From positions 62,001 through 126,000 of the forward strand of contig BLJB01000067.1 in the NCBI GenBank assembly GCA_013423325.1: 64,000 nt of DNA, written 5' to 3'. The stretch comes from Usnea hakonensis. Its lineage: Eukaryota; Ascomycota; Lecanoromycetes; Lecanorales; Parmeliaceae. A program made the translations under genes and the position numbers. Under the pieces are notes generated by a model. That model was given only the letters and a program-made list of their open reading frames with translations. It ran no database searches and was not told where the DNA came from. This document shows, one piece after another, positions 46,477 to 59,777 of this stretch. Position 1 is the stretch's first letter, and every line of letters starts with the position of its first letter.

Positions 46477-47099
46477 TGCAGCGGTCTGGTAACTCTCGTG
46501 TTTATAAGCGGCCTCAGGTAGCGTCGAATTGTCAAAGGGATGATGCGTAGCCAACAATGGTATTACTTGAGTGTCAATCGAGCACGCGTGCGTATGAGGG
46601 TTCGCGCGTTCTTTTGGCGGCAAGGGGATCCAACGTTGTGAGAATGGTTGAGATATTCCAAGCGAGGGAGGTCTGAAAGCTTTGGACGGTGGAGTTCCCG
46701 TATCAACTTCGTAGCTTTTTCTCCTTATAAAGAACCGCGGGGTTTGAATTGGCTCAAGCGAATCCTTCTCTATAGGTCGAGAGAGGTATTGTGTATGAAG
46801 TGTTTTGTCCGGAAGTATTGCGTGAGAGCTACTAGCAACTATAGGCTTGAAGGTAGGTAACATATTAGCCATACTGATACTATAGATGATTAGAAACAAG
46901 AGTATACGTACCGAAGAGCCGTTTCAATATTCAACCTGTTGAAGCCTACTCACTTCATGAAGAAGGAATAATTCACTTCGCGGTCGAGAAGTTCACTATT
47001 CAATTTCACGCGCCGTGCAGCCGAGGATCTACCGAAGATGAACCTGCATGATGCAGTCTGACCGAAGTCAACAACGTTGACTTACAATGATGACTTGAT
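46477..47099. promoter_or_regulatory. Divergent promoter of the Dpb3-like and CLC genes
   Basis: A 623-base region between divergent start codons. About 400 bases next to the Dpb3-like ATG are an uninterrupted in-frame extension on the minus strand, so part of this may be coding; otherwise it contains promoters and leaders. Confidence 0.45.
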
Positions 47100-49962
47100 A
47101 TGACCGCTCGAACGACGTCCTTCTCTGCGCAGCCCCCGCGCCGACCCTCTCTGCCGGAAAGAAGGATATCAAGACGGCTGTCTGCCCTCTCAAGCGCTGA
47201 GCACGGGCGAAATGGAGCTCAGACAGGCAGCACCGAGCAAGAGTTCACCGAGGAGATTGAGAAGATCAAGAGATACGAGGACTTTACGACCATAGACTGG
47301 GTGCAAGATGCAGCGAGGGAGCAACTCAGAAGAAGAGCAAGACGAAAAGAAAATGCAGGCTTCTTCGAGCGTAATGGGCAGCTAGGCTGGAGACGAAAGC
47401 TTCGGGATTCATACGATGCTGGACAGGCGTGGATTGTCGTCACATTGGTTGGGGCTGCCATAGGATTGAACGCGGCGTTTCTAAACATTATCACGGAATG
47501 GCTGTCTGACGTGAAGCTGGGTTACTGCACCACAGCCTTCTATTTGAACGAGGACTTCTGCTGCTGGGGCGAAGACAGTAGGTAGATGAACCTGTTAAAG
47601 AATCTGGACTGATTGAAAAAGCCTGCGATGACTGGCATAGATGGACGTCATTGTGGCCGGTCAATTACTTTCTATACTTTGTCTTCTCGGTAAGGCGGAG
47701 AAGGATAAGCAACGCAACTTTACTGACAAGTCTCCAGATTGTCTTTGCTCTATCTTCCGCAAGCCTTGTCAAGGCTTATGCTCCCTACGCTGCTGGTTCG
47801 GGCATATCAGAGATCAAGTGCATCATTGCGGGCTTTGTTATGAAAGGGTTTCTCGGCTTCTGGACGCTGTTGATCAAGTCAATCTGCTTGCCACTAGCAA
47901 TTGCGTCCGGCCTCTCGGTAGGAAAAGAGGGCCCGAGTGTACACTATGCGGTATGTACCGGTAATGTAATCTCGAGATTCTTCGACAAGTATAAACGAAA
48001 TGCGGCCAAAACGCGGGAAATACTAAGTGCTTGCGCTGCGGCGGGAGTCGCGGTAGCGTTTGGAAGCCCAATTGGAGGTGTTCTATTCTCTCTAGAGGTG
48101 AGAGTGATGCCTATCCAAATCCTGAATCTAAGACTGACCAGTCCAGGAAATGTCGTCTTATTTCCCTTTAAAAACCATGTGGCGGAGCTACTTTTGTGCT
48201 TTGGTGGCTACTGCAGTATTAGCGGTAGGTCCAAGTTGACGGACGAATTTACAGCACGATGCTGAAAGTGACTCGTAGGCAATGAACCCGTTTCGAACTG
48301 GCCAGCTTGTCATGTTCGAAGTCAGATATGATAGATCGTGGCATTTTTTTGAGGTGATATTCTTCATCTTTATCGGTATCTTTGGAGGACTGTACGGCGC
48401 ATTCGTTATGAAATGGAATTTACGGGCAATGGCGTTTCGGAAGAAATATCTTTCACAATACGCCGTATTGGAGGCCACTCTTCTTGCAGCAGGCACCTCG
48501 GTCCTCTGCTATCCTAATATGTTTTTGAGAATCGACATGACGGAAGCAATGGAGAAGCTCTTCCTAGAGTGTGAAGGAGGCCACGACTATGATGGTCTTT
48601 GCGAGTGAGTTGTGCTTGCAGTTGTTTAGAAGCAGGATACTGACAGTCTCAGTGCCAAAAACCGCTGGTCAATGATATTATCTCTGCTATTCGCTACGGT
48701 CATGAGGACTTTCTTGGTCATCATTTCCTATGGTTGCAAGGTTCCGGCCGGCATATTCGTACCTTCAATGGCGATTGGAGCATCATTTGGGAGGATGGTG
48801 GGTATTTTGGTTCAGACACTTCATGAATCCTTTCCGCATGCGAAATTCTTTGCGACTTGCGAGCCCGACGTGCCATGCATCACCCCAGGGACCTATGCTT
48901 TCCTCGGTGCAGCAGCAGCCCTCAGCGGTATTATGCACATAACAGTCTCAGTCGTGGTTATAATGTTCGAACTGACTGGTGCCTTAACGTACATCCTGCC
49001 AACAATGGTGAGTTCGAAGTGCTCTCCAACCCTAGAGGATTTGAAGAGCTTACGTTTTGATCCAGATTGTCGTTGGAGTCACGAAAGCTGTAAGTGAGCG
49101 CTTTGGGAAGGGCGGCATAGCAGACCGGATGATCTGGTTCAATGGCTTTCCTTTTCTAGACAACAAAGAAGAACACACATTCGGAGTTCCTGTCTCCTCA
49201 GTCATGACAAGCGAGGTCACCTCACTGCCGTCCTCTGGTCTCAATCTTCGAGCTCTGGAGAGCATCATGTCTCAGAACAAGTATCAAGGATTCCCCGTCA
49301 TCGAAGATCGCAACACGAAAGCCTTGATTGGTTACATCGGGCGTACAGAATTACGGTATGCGATAGATCGAGCCAAAAAAGATGGCTTCGTCTCACCAAA
49401 CGCAAAATGCTTCTTCACTCAGCCTGAATCGACGTCCTTGCAGACTCCATCAACCGCAGCGCCACCAGTCACTTTCGACGCCATTGAATCCGTGAGCGGC
49501 CAGCAGAGCGTCGATTTCAGTCGCTTCATAGACCCTACACCGTTAGCAGTCCATCCACGGTTACCGCTCGAGACTGTAATGGAGCTCTTCAAGAAGATGG
49601 GACCTCAAGTGATTCTAGTCGACTACCGGGGCCGCCTCGCCGGTCTGGTGACTGTCAAAGACTGCCTCAAATTCCAGTTCAAAGTCGAAGCTCATGAGAC
49701 TACGAGAGATGACTCGGTACTCGACGAGAGGCAGGAGAAACTGTGGGATGTGATTAGTCGAGCTGCGGACTGGGTTGCCGACAAAGTGATGAGTGTGTCG
49801 GGCGGGCGAGTAAAGCTTGGTGGGTCGGGGAGGAGTCCGGGGCTGCTCCAGTCGGAGACTCTGGACCCAAGAGATCATTTAGAACCTATTCGGGCGTCGA
49901 GGCATGCGATATTGGATGGGACGGAGGATGAAGATACTGGGGTGGAGTTGCAGGATCGGTAG
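47100..49962 (+). CDS. CLC chloride channel / proton antiporter with CBS domains (Gef1-like)
   Basis: An 853-residue CLC protein from seven exons with introns 47578-47621, 47690-47737, 48098-48146, 48225-48278, 48605-48652 and 49008-49065. Yeast Gef1, the nearest functional model, works in Golgi and endosomal membranes to supply chloride during acidification and copper loading. The cytosolic N-terminus contains [10 protein letters not shown]. Selectivity motifs are [17 protein letters not shown] (with the gating glutamate) and [18 protein letters not shown]. The second glutamate of LFSLEEMSSYF fits the internal proton glutamate of CLC exchangers, so an antiporter is more likely than a channel. 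Two CBS domains follow, at [17 protein letters not shown] through [16 protein letters not shown] and at [23 protein letters not shown] through [10 protein letters not shown]. The short 26-codon exon 4 is easily missed. The stop lies 158 bp from the convergent She9 gene. Confidence 0.95.
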
Positions 49963-50120
49963 ATTTAAATCTTATATCGCGAAGATACCCAGGAAGGTTT
50001 CCGTTGGATCTTTGAAGCGTCATTGACCGCTTGAGAAAGTAGGTTTGAGCGCTATGATGACTATGGTACGAGGATAATTGCTCATGTAAACGATTTCTGG
50101 AGCTGGATAGGTGTCACATC

Positions 50121-51480
50121 TTATGATCTCAACCGTAATAGCAATACGATGGTCCCAACGAACGTCACACCGGCTGCAGCGCCCTCAAGAATCGCTGTGG
50201 TCACATCTATACGGCGGAGCACAATCTGCCGCTCACTGAATATGTCTTGTATCCATGCTCTGATACTGCCGAGTATGGACTTTGAATATTGTTGTTGTAG
50301 ATCAAGCTTTGAGCCGTTCGACGACTCCACGAAGACGATGTCGGACGGTACATCCTCCTCTACTGGCAGCGACGATTCTGGTGAAGGATCCGCAGCTGCT
50401 GGTATCTGTGCATCCTCAACGACTGCAGGTGTGGTCAATCCCTGGACAGCTTGTACCTCTGCAGAACTCGCATCTTGGGCCACTTGGACCCCTAATGGCG
50501 GTGCTCCGACGGCTGAGCCTTCCCGTTCCAGTGCCTCCTTCACCTTCTCCTCAAACCCCTTGACCAACCTCTTCCTCCTCCACGGCTCGACGCCAATCTG
50601 GAACACCAAGAACAGCAACACGTTGACCCCCATCAGCCCCCAGGTCCCCCACGTGCTCATCCTCCGTATCTTGTCGCTCCAGATCTGCTCCTCGTGGTAC
50701 CGGGCCAGGATGCTCGCGCTCAATTTCGCGGCTGCTTCCTCTGCGCGGCGTTCCGTCGTCAGCAGGGTCTCTTGAGCGGCGGTTTCGCTCTGCTCGTTTG
50801 CGTGGTCGGAGCGGTAGAGCTCGGTGAAGCGCTCGAGGTCGTTGGGGGTCCAGGCGTGTTTGCGCTGCAGCAGCTCGTTCACTTCGCGCTGGGAGCTGGA
50901 GCGCTGGCTGATGGCTAGGGTGTAGTCCGCTTTTGCCTTTTGTAGGGTCGTTCGGGTAGCTTGGACTTGGAGCTCTTGGGGAAGGTCAGCTTTGGAAGCA
51001 CTGGGAGTGGAGTGATGACGGACCTTGTTGCTCGATGTCCTTCTTTAGAGCCTCGATGCCCGAGTAGCCGGTCAAGTCATTGAGTCTTTGACCAGCGATG
51101 AAGATGTTGGATTGTAGATGGTCCATCACATGAGTGAACTTCTTAGATATGTGGGATCGCCGGCCCTCCTCCTGGGAGGGCAGATCACTTCGAGGCTTGT
51201 CTCCTGCATTCCCACTACCTGTTGACAAAGTCCGGTCATGAGGATTGGAGAGAGCAAATCCAGGTGCTCGAACTCTCCGACGGTCTTCTCGCTGTCCAGC
51301 ATGTAGCCCCCTTTCTGAAGCTGATGGGCGTTGCTTATGATGGTAGCATCGCTGGCAAATCCAAAGCGTTGAGCTTAGCTGCTCTCGATGAGCAGATCCC
51401 GGGAAATCACAGAGTCGCGGAGCATATCTCAATAACTCATGAATGGGTGAAGCTGTGGACTGCCTCAACATTGGCCGCAT
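50121..51480 (-). CDS. SHE9: She9/Mdm33, mitochondrial inner membrane morphology protein
   Basis: A 436-residue protein from two exons with intron 50975-51023. Mdm33/She9 is an inner-membrane protein required for normal mitochondrial shape and inner-membrane fission. The N-terminal 100 residues are Arg/Ser/His-rich and acidic-poor, consistent with a presequence and transit region. A helical segment [33 protein letters not shown] leads into a coiled coil with [41 protein letters not shown] and [13 protein letters not shown], the family signature. The first membrane helix is [22 protein letters not shown], a basic loop follows ([13 protein letters not shown]), then an acidic low-complexity stretch and a second helix at the extreme C-terminus ([16 protein letters not shown]). 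All parts are intact and the length is normal for fungi. ATG 51480 is the first in frame. Confidence 0.93.
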
Positions 51481-52244
51481 TACTGGATTCGGACTTCAGA
51501 CAGAGGGGTAGTATGCTAAGAAATTTCGTATGATGGCTTTGAGTACCGGGTTGCAGAGGTGAAAAGGGACTAATACACGGCCATCACAAAGTTCAGATCA
51601 AGACTGAATGCTACTCTACAGGAGGCCTTCGATCATAATCTCGGAGCGGACTTGTCTTCTACTACCAGAAGCAGAAATAATTGAACCTCAGTAAATGGCA
51701 CCACCAAAGCCCGACATCATGCTCCACAACATGCACGTCCAGCACAGCTAACGGACAGAAAGCGAGCATTACCCCAGAAGTACTTGGTTTACCCTACATA
51801 TGAAGTGCAACATAAAGTACACAGAATAGCAGGAAGCTTCAAAGGCAAGATTGTTATTCGGTCATTTTGCAACAACTGTATGCCTAGACCTTAGAAACAT
51901 CAGAATCTCCGTAAATTGGTACCTTACTCCGTACATACGATTGGCTGTCATCGGCCGGAATTAGCCGCTCGCTCCGCATAGACTTTCAATCTTACTTCGA
52001 GACTGACTAACCGAGGTCGTCCTATTCATGAATTTCCCTATTGAGAAAAACATTAAAGAACAGAGGTCGTTGTTTCAACCAGGGGGCAGCCCTATTGGCT
52101 GCATTTCTGTCTTTGTCCCAAACTCGTCGCACCCAACCTCCTCCAGCAATGTCAACCACCTAGCTAACTTTCACCCTTCAACAACACCCACCTACATACA
52201 AACACCTCAAACAAAGCAATCTCCCGCTCCCGATAACGCAAACC
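51481..52244. promoter_or_regulatory. Divergent promoter of she9 and an unknown gene
   Basis: A 764-base region between two divergent starts with no supportable gene. GGTACCTTACT occurs at 51918-51928, and the last 120 bases are CA-rich and probably the 5' leader of the downstream gene. Confidence 0.5.
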
Positions 52245-53561
52245 ATGGGCTTTTCCTCCGCCTTCGCCAAAGCCAGCGGCTTCGTCTCCCCCAGTCCACG
52301 ACGCAGCACCGCCTACACCTCACACACCCACCACTCACACAGAGACACCGCGCTCGAAGCCCACTCGGAGACCGGCTCCATGAGTCCTACGAAGCGGCGC
52401 ACGGAGAAATGGCTCCAGGGACACAGTCCCACGAAACAGAGCAGCGAGCTTGGATTGCGCAGAGTGAAGGACGGCAGGATCGTCAAGAAGAATGACCGCG
52501 AGCAGCGCAAGAAGCGTGCGAGCTTTTGGAATGTGGCGCTGTGGTTCAGTGGTTCTGGGGAGAAGGGGAGTGATGACTGCGAAGAGGATGATCTTGAGGG
52601 GGACACTATGGTTGATGAGGAGGGGTCCGTTGACACCACTGGGTACGACAATGATGTTACATTAGTCGCGGATGAGCAGGACGAAAGGGTGAAAGGCGAC
52701 AGGACGGCAACCTCTTTACGAGACCACAACAATCGCTATCTCGACTACAGGGACCCGCGTATCCAAGAAGACTGGACAGATGAAGAGAGATGGCTTTTCA
52801 CCAAGCTCACAAATCGTGGGTTTGAACCTTTGGTCCACAATACTTGGGTTTTGGACTACCCACAGTTTCCGTATCAGCTTTTCACCAACGACGATAGTCA
52901 GGTCTACATCAATAACATCCATGGCTCAACTGGCAGAGGTACGCAGCATCAGTCCACTTCTCACTCATGCATTGTAGCTGACACTAGGTAAAATATAGCC
53001 TGTCGAAGCCTCACCGACCTCATCCTAGCCGGCTCCCGCGTTCGCGACCAGATTCTCAGCAAGACAGCAACAGAGAAACCGCTTCTCCATGCAATCAACA
53101 AGTACTACAAATGGTCGCTCGCGGACGGCAGAGTGGAACACAAAGACCACATCCCGGTCGTCGCAATCGCCTCAGCCAAAGGCCAAGAGACCGTCGAAAG
53201 CGTCGTCGGTCGAGTCACCGACCAGCTCCACTCCCTCGGCCGCCAGTACCGCGACAAGTGGCGACACCCCTCTTCTCAAGCGGGCGATGAGTACCAACGC
53301 TTCACTCACGAGCTACCAACCTTAACCGGTTTCGTGATCAAGTATAGCGTCGTGGCTATTGTGACTTGTGACAGCAGCGTGGCTGGTCATCCGATCAGGA
53401 CGTTGGGAACGTTTGATTTCAAGGTGATAGGTCAGGATGTGTGGCATGCGCTCGCGGTTTCGATCGCGATAATTCGGGGCAGGAATTATCTGATGCGGCT
53501 GGACGAGGAAGGCGAGTTGGGGCCGGAAATCGTCGATTATGGCTCTGATCCAGATGCTTGA
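52245..53561 (+). CDS. Conserved-looking fungal protein of unknown function
   Basis: A 418-residue protein from two exons with intron 52939-52998. I do not recognise a named domain. The N-terminal 110 residues are basic, Ser/His-rich and likely disordered, followed by an acidic stretch (DDCEEDDLEGD). A globular region starts at YLDYRDPRIQEDWTDEERWLFTKL and NRGFEPLVHNTWVLDYPQFPYQLF, with alternating hydrophobic and charged residues. Exon 2 reads ACRSLTDLILAGSRVRDQI, then HAINKYYKWSLADG and later FVIKYSVVAIVTCDSS, DVWHALAVSIAIIRGRNYLM. The balance of motifs and uniform splicing suggest a real conserved gene. No membrane helix, signal peptide or catalytic signature is apparent; an enzyme role cannot be argued. 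Confidence 0.82.
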
Positions 53562-54402
53562 TTTATCGAACTGGAGGGGTTTACAGATGGGTTCGGCAAG
53601 CAGAGTTGTGGGAAGGATAAGACGGCAAAGATCAGTCACGTTGCATAGGACTTCATAAGCGGAGGAGTAGGCGTTGTGTTGTTTTCTATTTTCGAGATAC
53701 CCCGTCATAGCGAATGTTCTTTTCCTGGGATACCGTCCTTCGAATTTATGCTCATAGAGCTTCAACGAAATTTAATTCCTTTTACTCGGCCAGCATTAAA
53801 GCATGGTTGATGCCAGTAATATCAGTGTTCTTCGAGTAGACCATTTATGTCTATCCCATCATGGCGTCGCTCATTCTCATCCTCGTCCGTGTTCCTGATT
53901 CTTAGATATCGACCTCTGACGATGATTTCGAGGCCAATGACCCATCCCCATACGTACAAGGGAAGGCACTAACATCACCAACGAGTATCTGTAGTGTCTG
54001 CCTTTGTAGCCTGCCCCAAAGACATATAGTATGCACCCGTGGCTGCAGCGTTCGTTGAAACGCGCGGCACTAGGATCTATACTTACCCTTAATCTTCATG
54101 TAGTACCGATGATGCGAAGAGCTAAGCAGGAAGGTGAGATATTGAGCTTGTATCATGCATGGTGCTAGAAAGACGTTGGTTTTTGCAGCGCCGTTCCCAA
54201 GAGGTTGGGACTTACAATGATGGCTCTACCTGAGCTAGATCCATATCATGGTAGCGGAACGTTGCAGGTCCGACCAGACGTACCGAACGCTTCAGACTGC
54301 GAGTCTTTATTGCAGCTCGTCTTCTGTGCTGCCGCATTTACCCTATCTCCACTTGAGTATGATTTTTAGCAATGTTAGTCAATGTCGCTACAAATCAGTA
54401 CG
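53562..54402. other. Convergent spacer before the acyltransferase gene
   Basis: About 840 bases between convergent stop codons, holding both 3' UTRs. No supportable ORF, repeat or RNA gene. Confidence 0.5.
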
Positions 54403-56900
54403 TCATAGTTTTGCTTTTGTCTGCGTTTCTTTCTGTCCCCACTTCTTTGGGCTTCTCATAGGATCCACAGCGGCATCACCGGGAGCAGCTGCGCTCTCGA
54501 ACAACTGCTGGCCAACTTTGTCGGCCAACACCAGTACTCTTGTGCTGACTGTAGCACCATCACGACGATTTTTACCTTCCCTTCGTGAACTTGCTATAGT
54601 CTCAATGAAGAACCAAAGCTTGCCTTCGGGGATTATTTTTCCCGTCTCCAAGTCTCTTTTGGGTGTCCATTCCTCAGCCAGCTTGATCGTAGAAGGAAAA
54701 TTTTTGTCTCTGCTCTTGTGCAAAATGACTATGCCTTCGTCTTCAAACAATTGAAATGCATTCTTCAGGGTCTCTTTGTTGACGGCTTCGAAATAGGAGA
54801 GGTCACCTTGGTGGTAGAGCGTCTTGCCAAGCAGCTGGGCCGCGTCTTGAGTTTTTTTAACGTCGAGCCACACCTCGTTTTTCAGCTCCAGTGGGGGTGT
54901 CAGGCCCATGAGAGCTACAGCGCCTAACCACGTCGACTCAATGAAAGGCCAGATTAGGAAACAGTAGAAGTCGAAATTCTCTCGCCCCCTTTTTCTCTCT
55001 GTATCGCTTAAGCCTGCGGAGAGCGCCTTTTCAGAAGAATCACGAGAGACCGTGATTACATCGTCTTTTTCCAGACCTTTGAGAGTAGTGTTGAGATTGG
55101 CGATAAGGCCTGCTGTGGGGTAGATAAACTCCCCACGGAAAAGCTACGATAGCCATCAGCTAGGACAACAGATCAGCGTTGAGTAGAGATTCTTACCTGA
55201 GAGAGGAAGTACACCTGGTCATGCAGAATATCAAAGGATATCCTCTGATTATCAGGCCCACCTCCTTGCTTGACACGCGTGTACATGGCTGCAGACACTA
55301 GAGCTTCCGTGATGAAAAGATGGATAGTCATGTTCCGGTAAAAAGACAGTTGGAACCTGTCAATCGCGTAATATGTAGTTTCGGGTAAACCATCTACTAC
55401 GCCCACCAAACCAGATCCCAAAACCTCCAGGCCCCGATCCACGACTACCTCTGTGGGAGCGCCAGCGAAGTGTGCCACTCGACCTCCTTTGCTTCTGACA
55501 CGCTCGCTCAACCATTCCATACGCCGTATCAACTCGGATTTACCGACTCCGCGTCCGCGAAGAGTAAGCAGCACGGTACCGATCAGAGCTGTAGGCATCA
55601 CGACGGATACGGCATTGATATCTGACAGAATCTTGAAGCCCAACGTCCTGAGAAGACGCACCCGGTTTTCCGGGGTTTGCATGTTGGTTGGACCTTTGGT
55701 TGCGAGCGACTGATCTTTTCTAGCCTGTTGGCCGTTGATGAAGTCCCGAAGACTCCAGGGTTCGTGGAAACGCACATCGACTCTGCCCAATTTTAATGAA
55801 AGTACAGAAGAGGCAGAGAGGAAGTCTTGTAAGTTTTCCTTTGGCTTTGGCTGACCGAGTAATTCGCTGATGTATGACTCCGTCTCGATGACCTTGTCGT
55901 ACTGAGTGCTCACAGGACAGATAATCGCATCATCTACGCGACCAGACAGAACGCTGTCCAACAAGAAACTCAATATTCCAAACTTGGGAGAGAGAAGCTT
56001 GCCAGTCCTTGATCGACCGCCTTCGATAAAGCACTCAAAGTTGAAACCGTTCTGCAGTAGAGTGTCAATGTACGATTGAACGAGCGTCGTGTACAAAGCA
56101 TCGTCTCCAAAACTCCTTCTGATCCACATAGCTCCTGCATGCTGAAGGAACGAGCCAATGACCGGAAAATTGAGATTGTCGCCTGCTACAACTGTAGGTA
56201 AAGCAATCCCTAATCGATAGCAGATCAGCTGTAGTGACACATAGTCAACGTGGGATCGGTGACAAGGGAGGAAAACGATCGAGTGCTTTTTCTTTGCTGC
56301 TTGTTCGGCGACAGATCTTAACCGCAGCACTTCTTCGCTCGAGACATGTATGCCTTGATGGTACGCTCGAGTCAGAAGTTGGGTACATAAGTAATAGGCT
56401 CCTCTAATGAATCTCTTGCTCTCCATCTTGCAGATCATGGCATCCGTCAATCCAAGCGCAACCTCCTGCAAACTTGCTTCAATCTCGGTTTTTCTTCGAA
56501 TTTTCTTCCCAAATCTGTCTTGCTCATCGCCAAGTAGACCCCATCGTTCCTCAACTTGCACCCTTTGTTGTGCCAAGTTTTCGATTCTACGCCTGAGCAT
56601 CGGTGTTCTCATAACAGCCGCTTTCATGTTCTCGGAGAAGCCGCTGTAGAAGATGGGTTGACCTAAGACCTCGTCGTAGGCTCTCCACCCTATTCCAGAC
56701 ACGTGCAGGCTGACCTCCCGGAGGAAGTCCAAAGGCGACTCACGGAAACGAGCCATGTGTTCGACGAGGTTTCTTTCATGACCCTCATCTTGACGAGTGG
56801 GAGGTTCGACGTAGCCAGTCGGATGTATGACAACTTGGTCTCCGAGAATGTCGAGATCAGGAGCGGAAGCCGAAGAGCTCTCGGTCTTTGGGGTAGGCAT
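54403..56900 (-). CDS. Glycerol-3-phosphate/DHAP O-acyltransferase, peroxisomal (PlsB/GNPAT type)
   Basis: An 814-residue acyltransferase from two exons with intron 55144-55196. It transfers an acyl chain to glycerol-3-phosphate or dihydroxyacetone phosphate, the first step of glycerolipid or ether-lipid synthesis. The four acyltransferase blocks are present: HRSHVDY (HX4D catalytic pair, about residue 214), GAMWIRRSFGDD, FECFIEGGRSRTGKLLSPKFG and ICPVSTQYDKV. The overall organisation, with a long N-terminal domain and a C-terminal helical domain, matches PlsB and animal GNPAT rather than yeast Gat1/Gat2. The last three residues are AKL, a peroxisomal targeting signal type 1, the same tripeptide reported for human DHAPAT. 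No N-terminal mitochondrial presequence is obvious. I infer a peroxisomal DHAP acyltransferase; substrate choice is not proven by sequence alone. Confidence 0.93.
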
Positions 56901-57218
56901 GATTTTGATCTACAACCAAGGCATCAGTAGCAATCACTTAGAGCACCAGCACTAGCGCCCAATAACGAGCAAGCCCATGTACGATGGTATTCAGGTATAG
57001 CTCGTACACGGCATCACAAATTTAAGGGTTTACCTCGGCATCTTTCAGTGGCTCTACTCCACGCGACTCGGGGTCCTATGCTACCTTAGGGACTTTACTC
57101 TAGGGTTCCTCGGGGAAGTGGGGCTGCTTTAGCATCTGGACCGAGCGACCCCGCCTAACAATTGTCGTAAAACATTCATCTCAGCACAACAGTATTCTTT
57201 TGCTCGTCAGCTTTGGGA
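56901..57218. promoter_or_regulatory. Divergent promoter of the acyltransferase and DUF202 genes
   Basis: A 318-base region between divergent start codons, expected to contain both promoters. No distinctive motif was recognised. Confidence 0.5.
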
Positions 57219-57818
57219 ATGCCATTTACTATGCCTTCAGTAGCTCAGGTACTCGCACCTTTGAGCACTCAAGCAATCGTTATAGACCAGTGAGTTGCTC
57301 ACCACCTGGACAGGACCGTTCTAACCGTCGACAGCTCCCCAACTTCCCATCTTTTCCTTTCCCGCCCAATCTTCGCTCCCTTGCTCTTTCCTAACGAATC
57401 CTCTGACGCCCGTGACCACTGTGCCAACGAAAGGACCTTTCTTTCATGGCTTCGGCTGAGCGTATTCATGTCCGTCGTTAGCGTGGCCATTGTCATATCA
57501 TTTCATCTGAAATCTCAACTCACCAGCATCGAGAAAAGGCTAGCATTGCCCGTAGGCTTGATATTCTGGCTACTGAGCATCGCTTGCTTGGCCAATGGGT
57601 TTGCCAATTATGTCAATACTGTTACAAAATATTCACGGAGACAAGCGTTGGTACAGAGTGGCTGGAAAACGCAAGTGGTGAGTATATTCCTCTGCAGAAC
57701 TCACCTCTCAGTCTTTTTGCGGCTAACCATCAATCTGCAGGTTTTCACCATCGTAGCAAGCGCTATAATAGCAGCTTGTGTGCTGTTTCTATCTACCAAA
57801 TCTGCGTCAACCCGATGA
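57219..57818 (+). CDS. DUF202-family small membrane protein
   Basis: A 163-residue membrane protein assembled from three exons with introns 57290-57334 and 57678-57740. The DUF202 hallmark is clear after the first splice: DARDHCANERTFLSWLRLS, followed by three hydrophobic helices: VFMSVVSVAIVISF, LPVGLIFWLLSIACLANGFANYV and, after the second splice, VFTIVASAIIAACVLFL. The pattern matches fungal YidH-like proteins, and also the C-terminal VTC/DUF202 membrane module, here standing alone without an SPX or TTM domain. Function of the stand-alone form is unknown; the vacuolar polyphosphate link of the fused form is only suggestive. The second intron is in frame and lacks stops. Two ATGs (57219, 57231) are possible starts. 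Confidence 0.85.
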
Positions 57819-58873
57819 TTCTGGATCAATAAGAAAAGAGAAACTTGGTGGCCAAATGATGCGCTAGTAACTTGGTTTCCAGCCAGAAGTTTCTGAGGGC
57901 AAGGCAATGGAAAGAGATTTTATCTCACGAGAATTTGTGGCTGTCTTCAGGCTAGGCATTTTGCTGTGCAACATGTGAAACAAAAGGCCGCTCCGACCGA
58001 ATCGCCACATCCGAGGTCCGTCTCTAATATTCCACGGCGAGCAGTTCCAAAAGTTACACTATTTTGTGACGATAATGGATAGCGAGGGATGAATAATCTA
58101 ACACAGAACAAGACGAGTATCATATGCGTGGACATGCCTTTGTGAGCACCTCCCTGAACATACCCGGCATACGGCCGACCTTGCATACTTCGGAGTCCTA
58201 CCAGAGCATTTCTACTGGAAGTTCAAGCGCCATCGTACCACCAACCTTGTGGAACGTCGAGAGTGAGGGCCATTACGGGGAGGATTCAGAGCCATGTCAA
58301 ACGATGGACGCCGAGGGTGAGGGTGGTCACAGAGACATTCCAGAGCCATGTTCTACAATGTTGACCTTTGTGATGCAATTCTCAAATCTCCTTGACTTGA
58401 TCTTGAGGCTGCGATGCCACGCCGTCACCTTGCCTACGTACGACACTTGTATGTAGTTCTATTGATGGTTAGCCGGGCGGAGCGTCATAGACTCTGTCCT
58501 ATCATTGGGTAAATACCCTGCAGAATTGAATTTAGCCGAGACATGCAGACAGATGCATTCAATATAGAATGTAGTCGAGCAAATTTATTAGTACTGTCTC
58601 TCATGAGTACCTTGAAAGTAGGTAGACGAGCTCAGTCTCTCGACTAATGTACTGAGTTGCGCTAGAGAAGCCCTAATACGCCGATTACTTAGAATTGGGG
58701 GGTGTACGCGTAGGGCCGGCCTCTACCTAAGGTTAGGTAAGGTAGGTAGGTACTTATCTTAGATCGGTCGGCTGTTAAAGTAATCTTCGGTCCTCTTCTT
58801 TTACTAGGGAACTTCTCACCTCGACGAAGTCGATATTACAGCGCTCCAGAAAGTACCGGAGTTCAACTTCAAC
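57819..58873. other. Intergenic spacer before IDI1
   Basis: About 1 kb. A 110-codon frame at 58124-58456 contains a partial internal duplication (GEDSEPCQTM and RDIPEPCSTM) but has no recognised domain, so I leave it uncalled. GGTA/TACC-rich sequence lies at 58722-58755, just upstream of the isomerase gene. Confidence 0.5.

Positions 58874-59777
<904 letters not shown>

Noticed and set aside
50149..50775. 208-codon plus-strand ORF
   Set aside because: Antisense to She9 exon 2, which has clear family motifs.
58124..58456. 110-codon ORF with an internal EPC(Q/S)TM duplication
   Set aside because: No domain or convincing promoter context; the duplication alone is not enough to call a gene.
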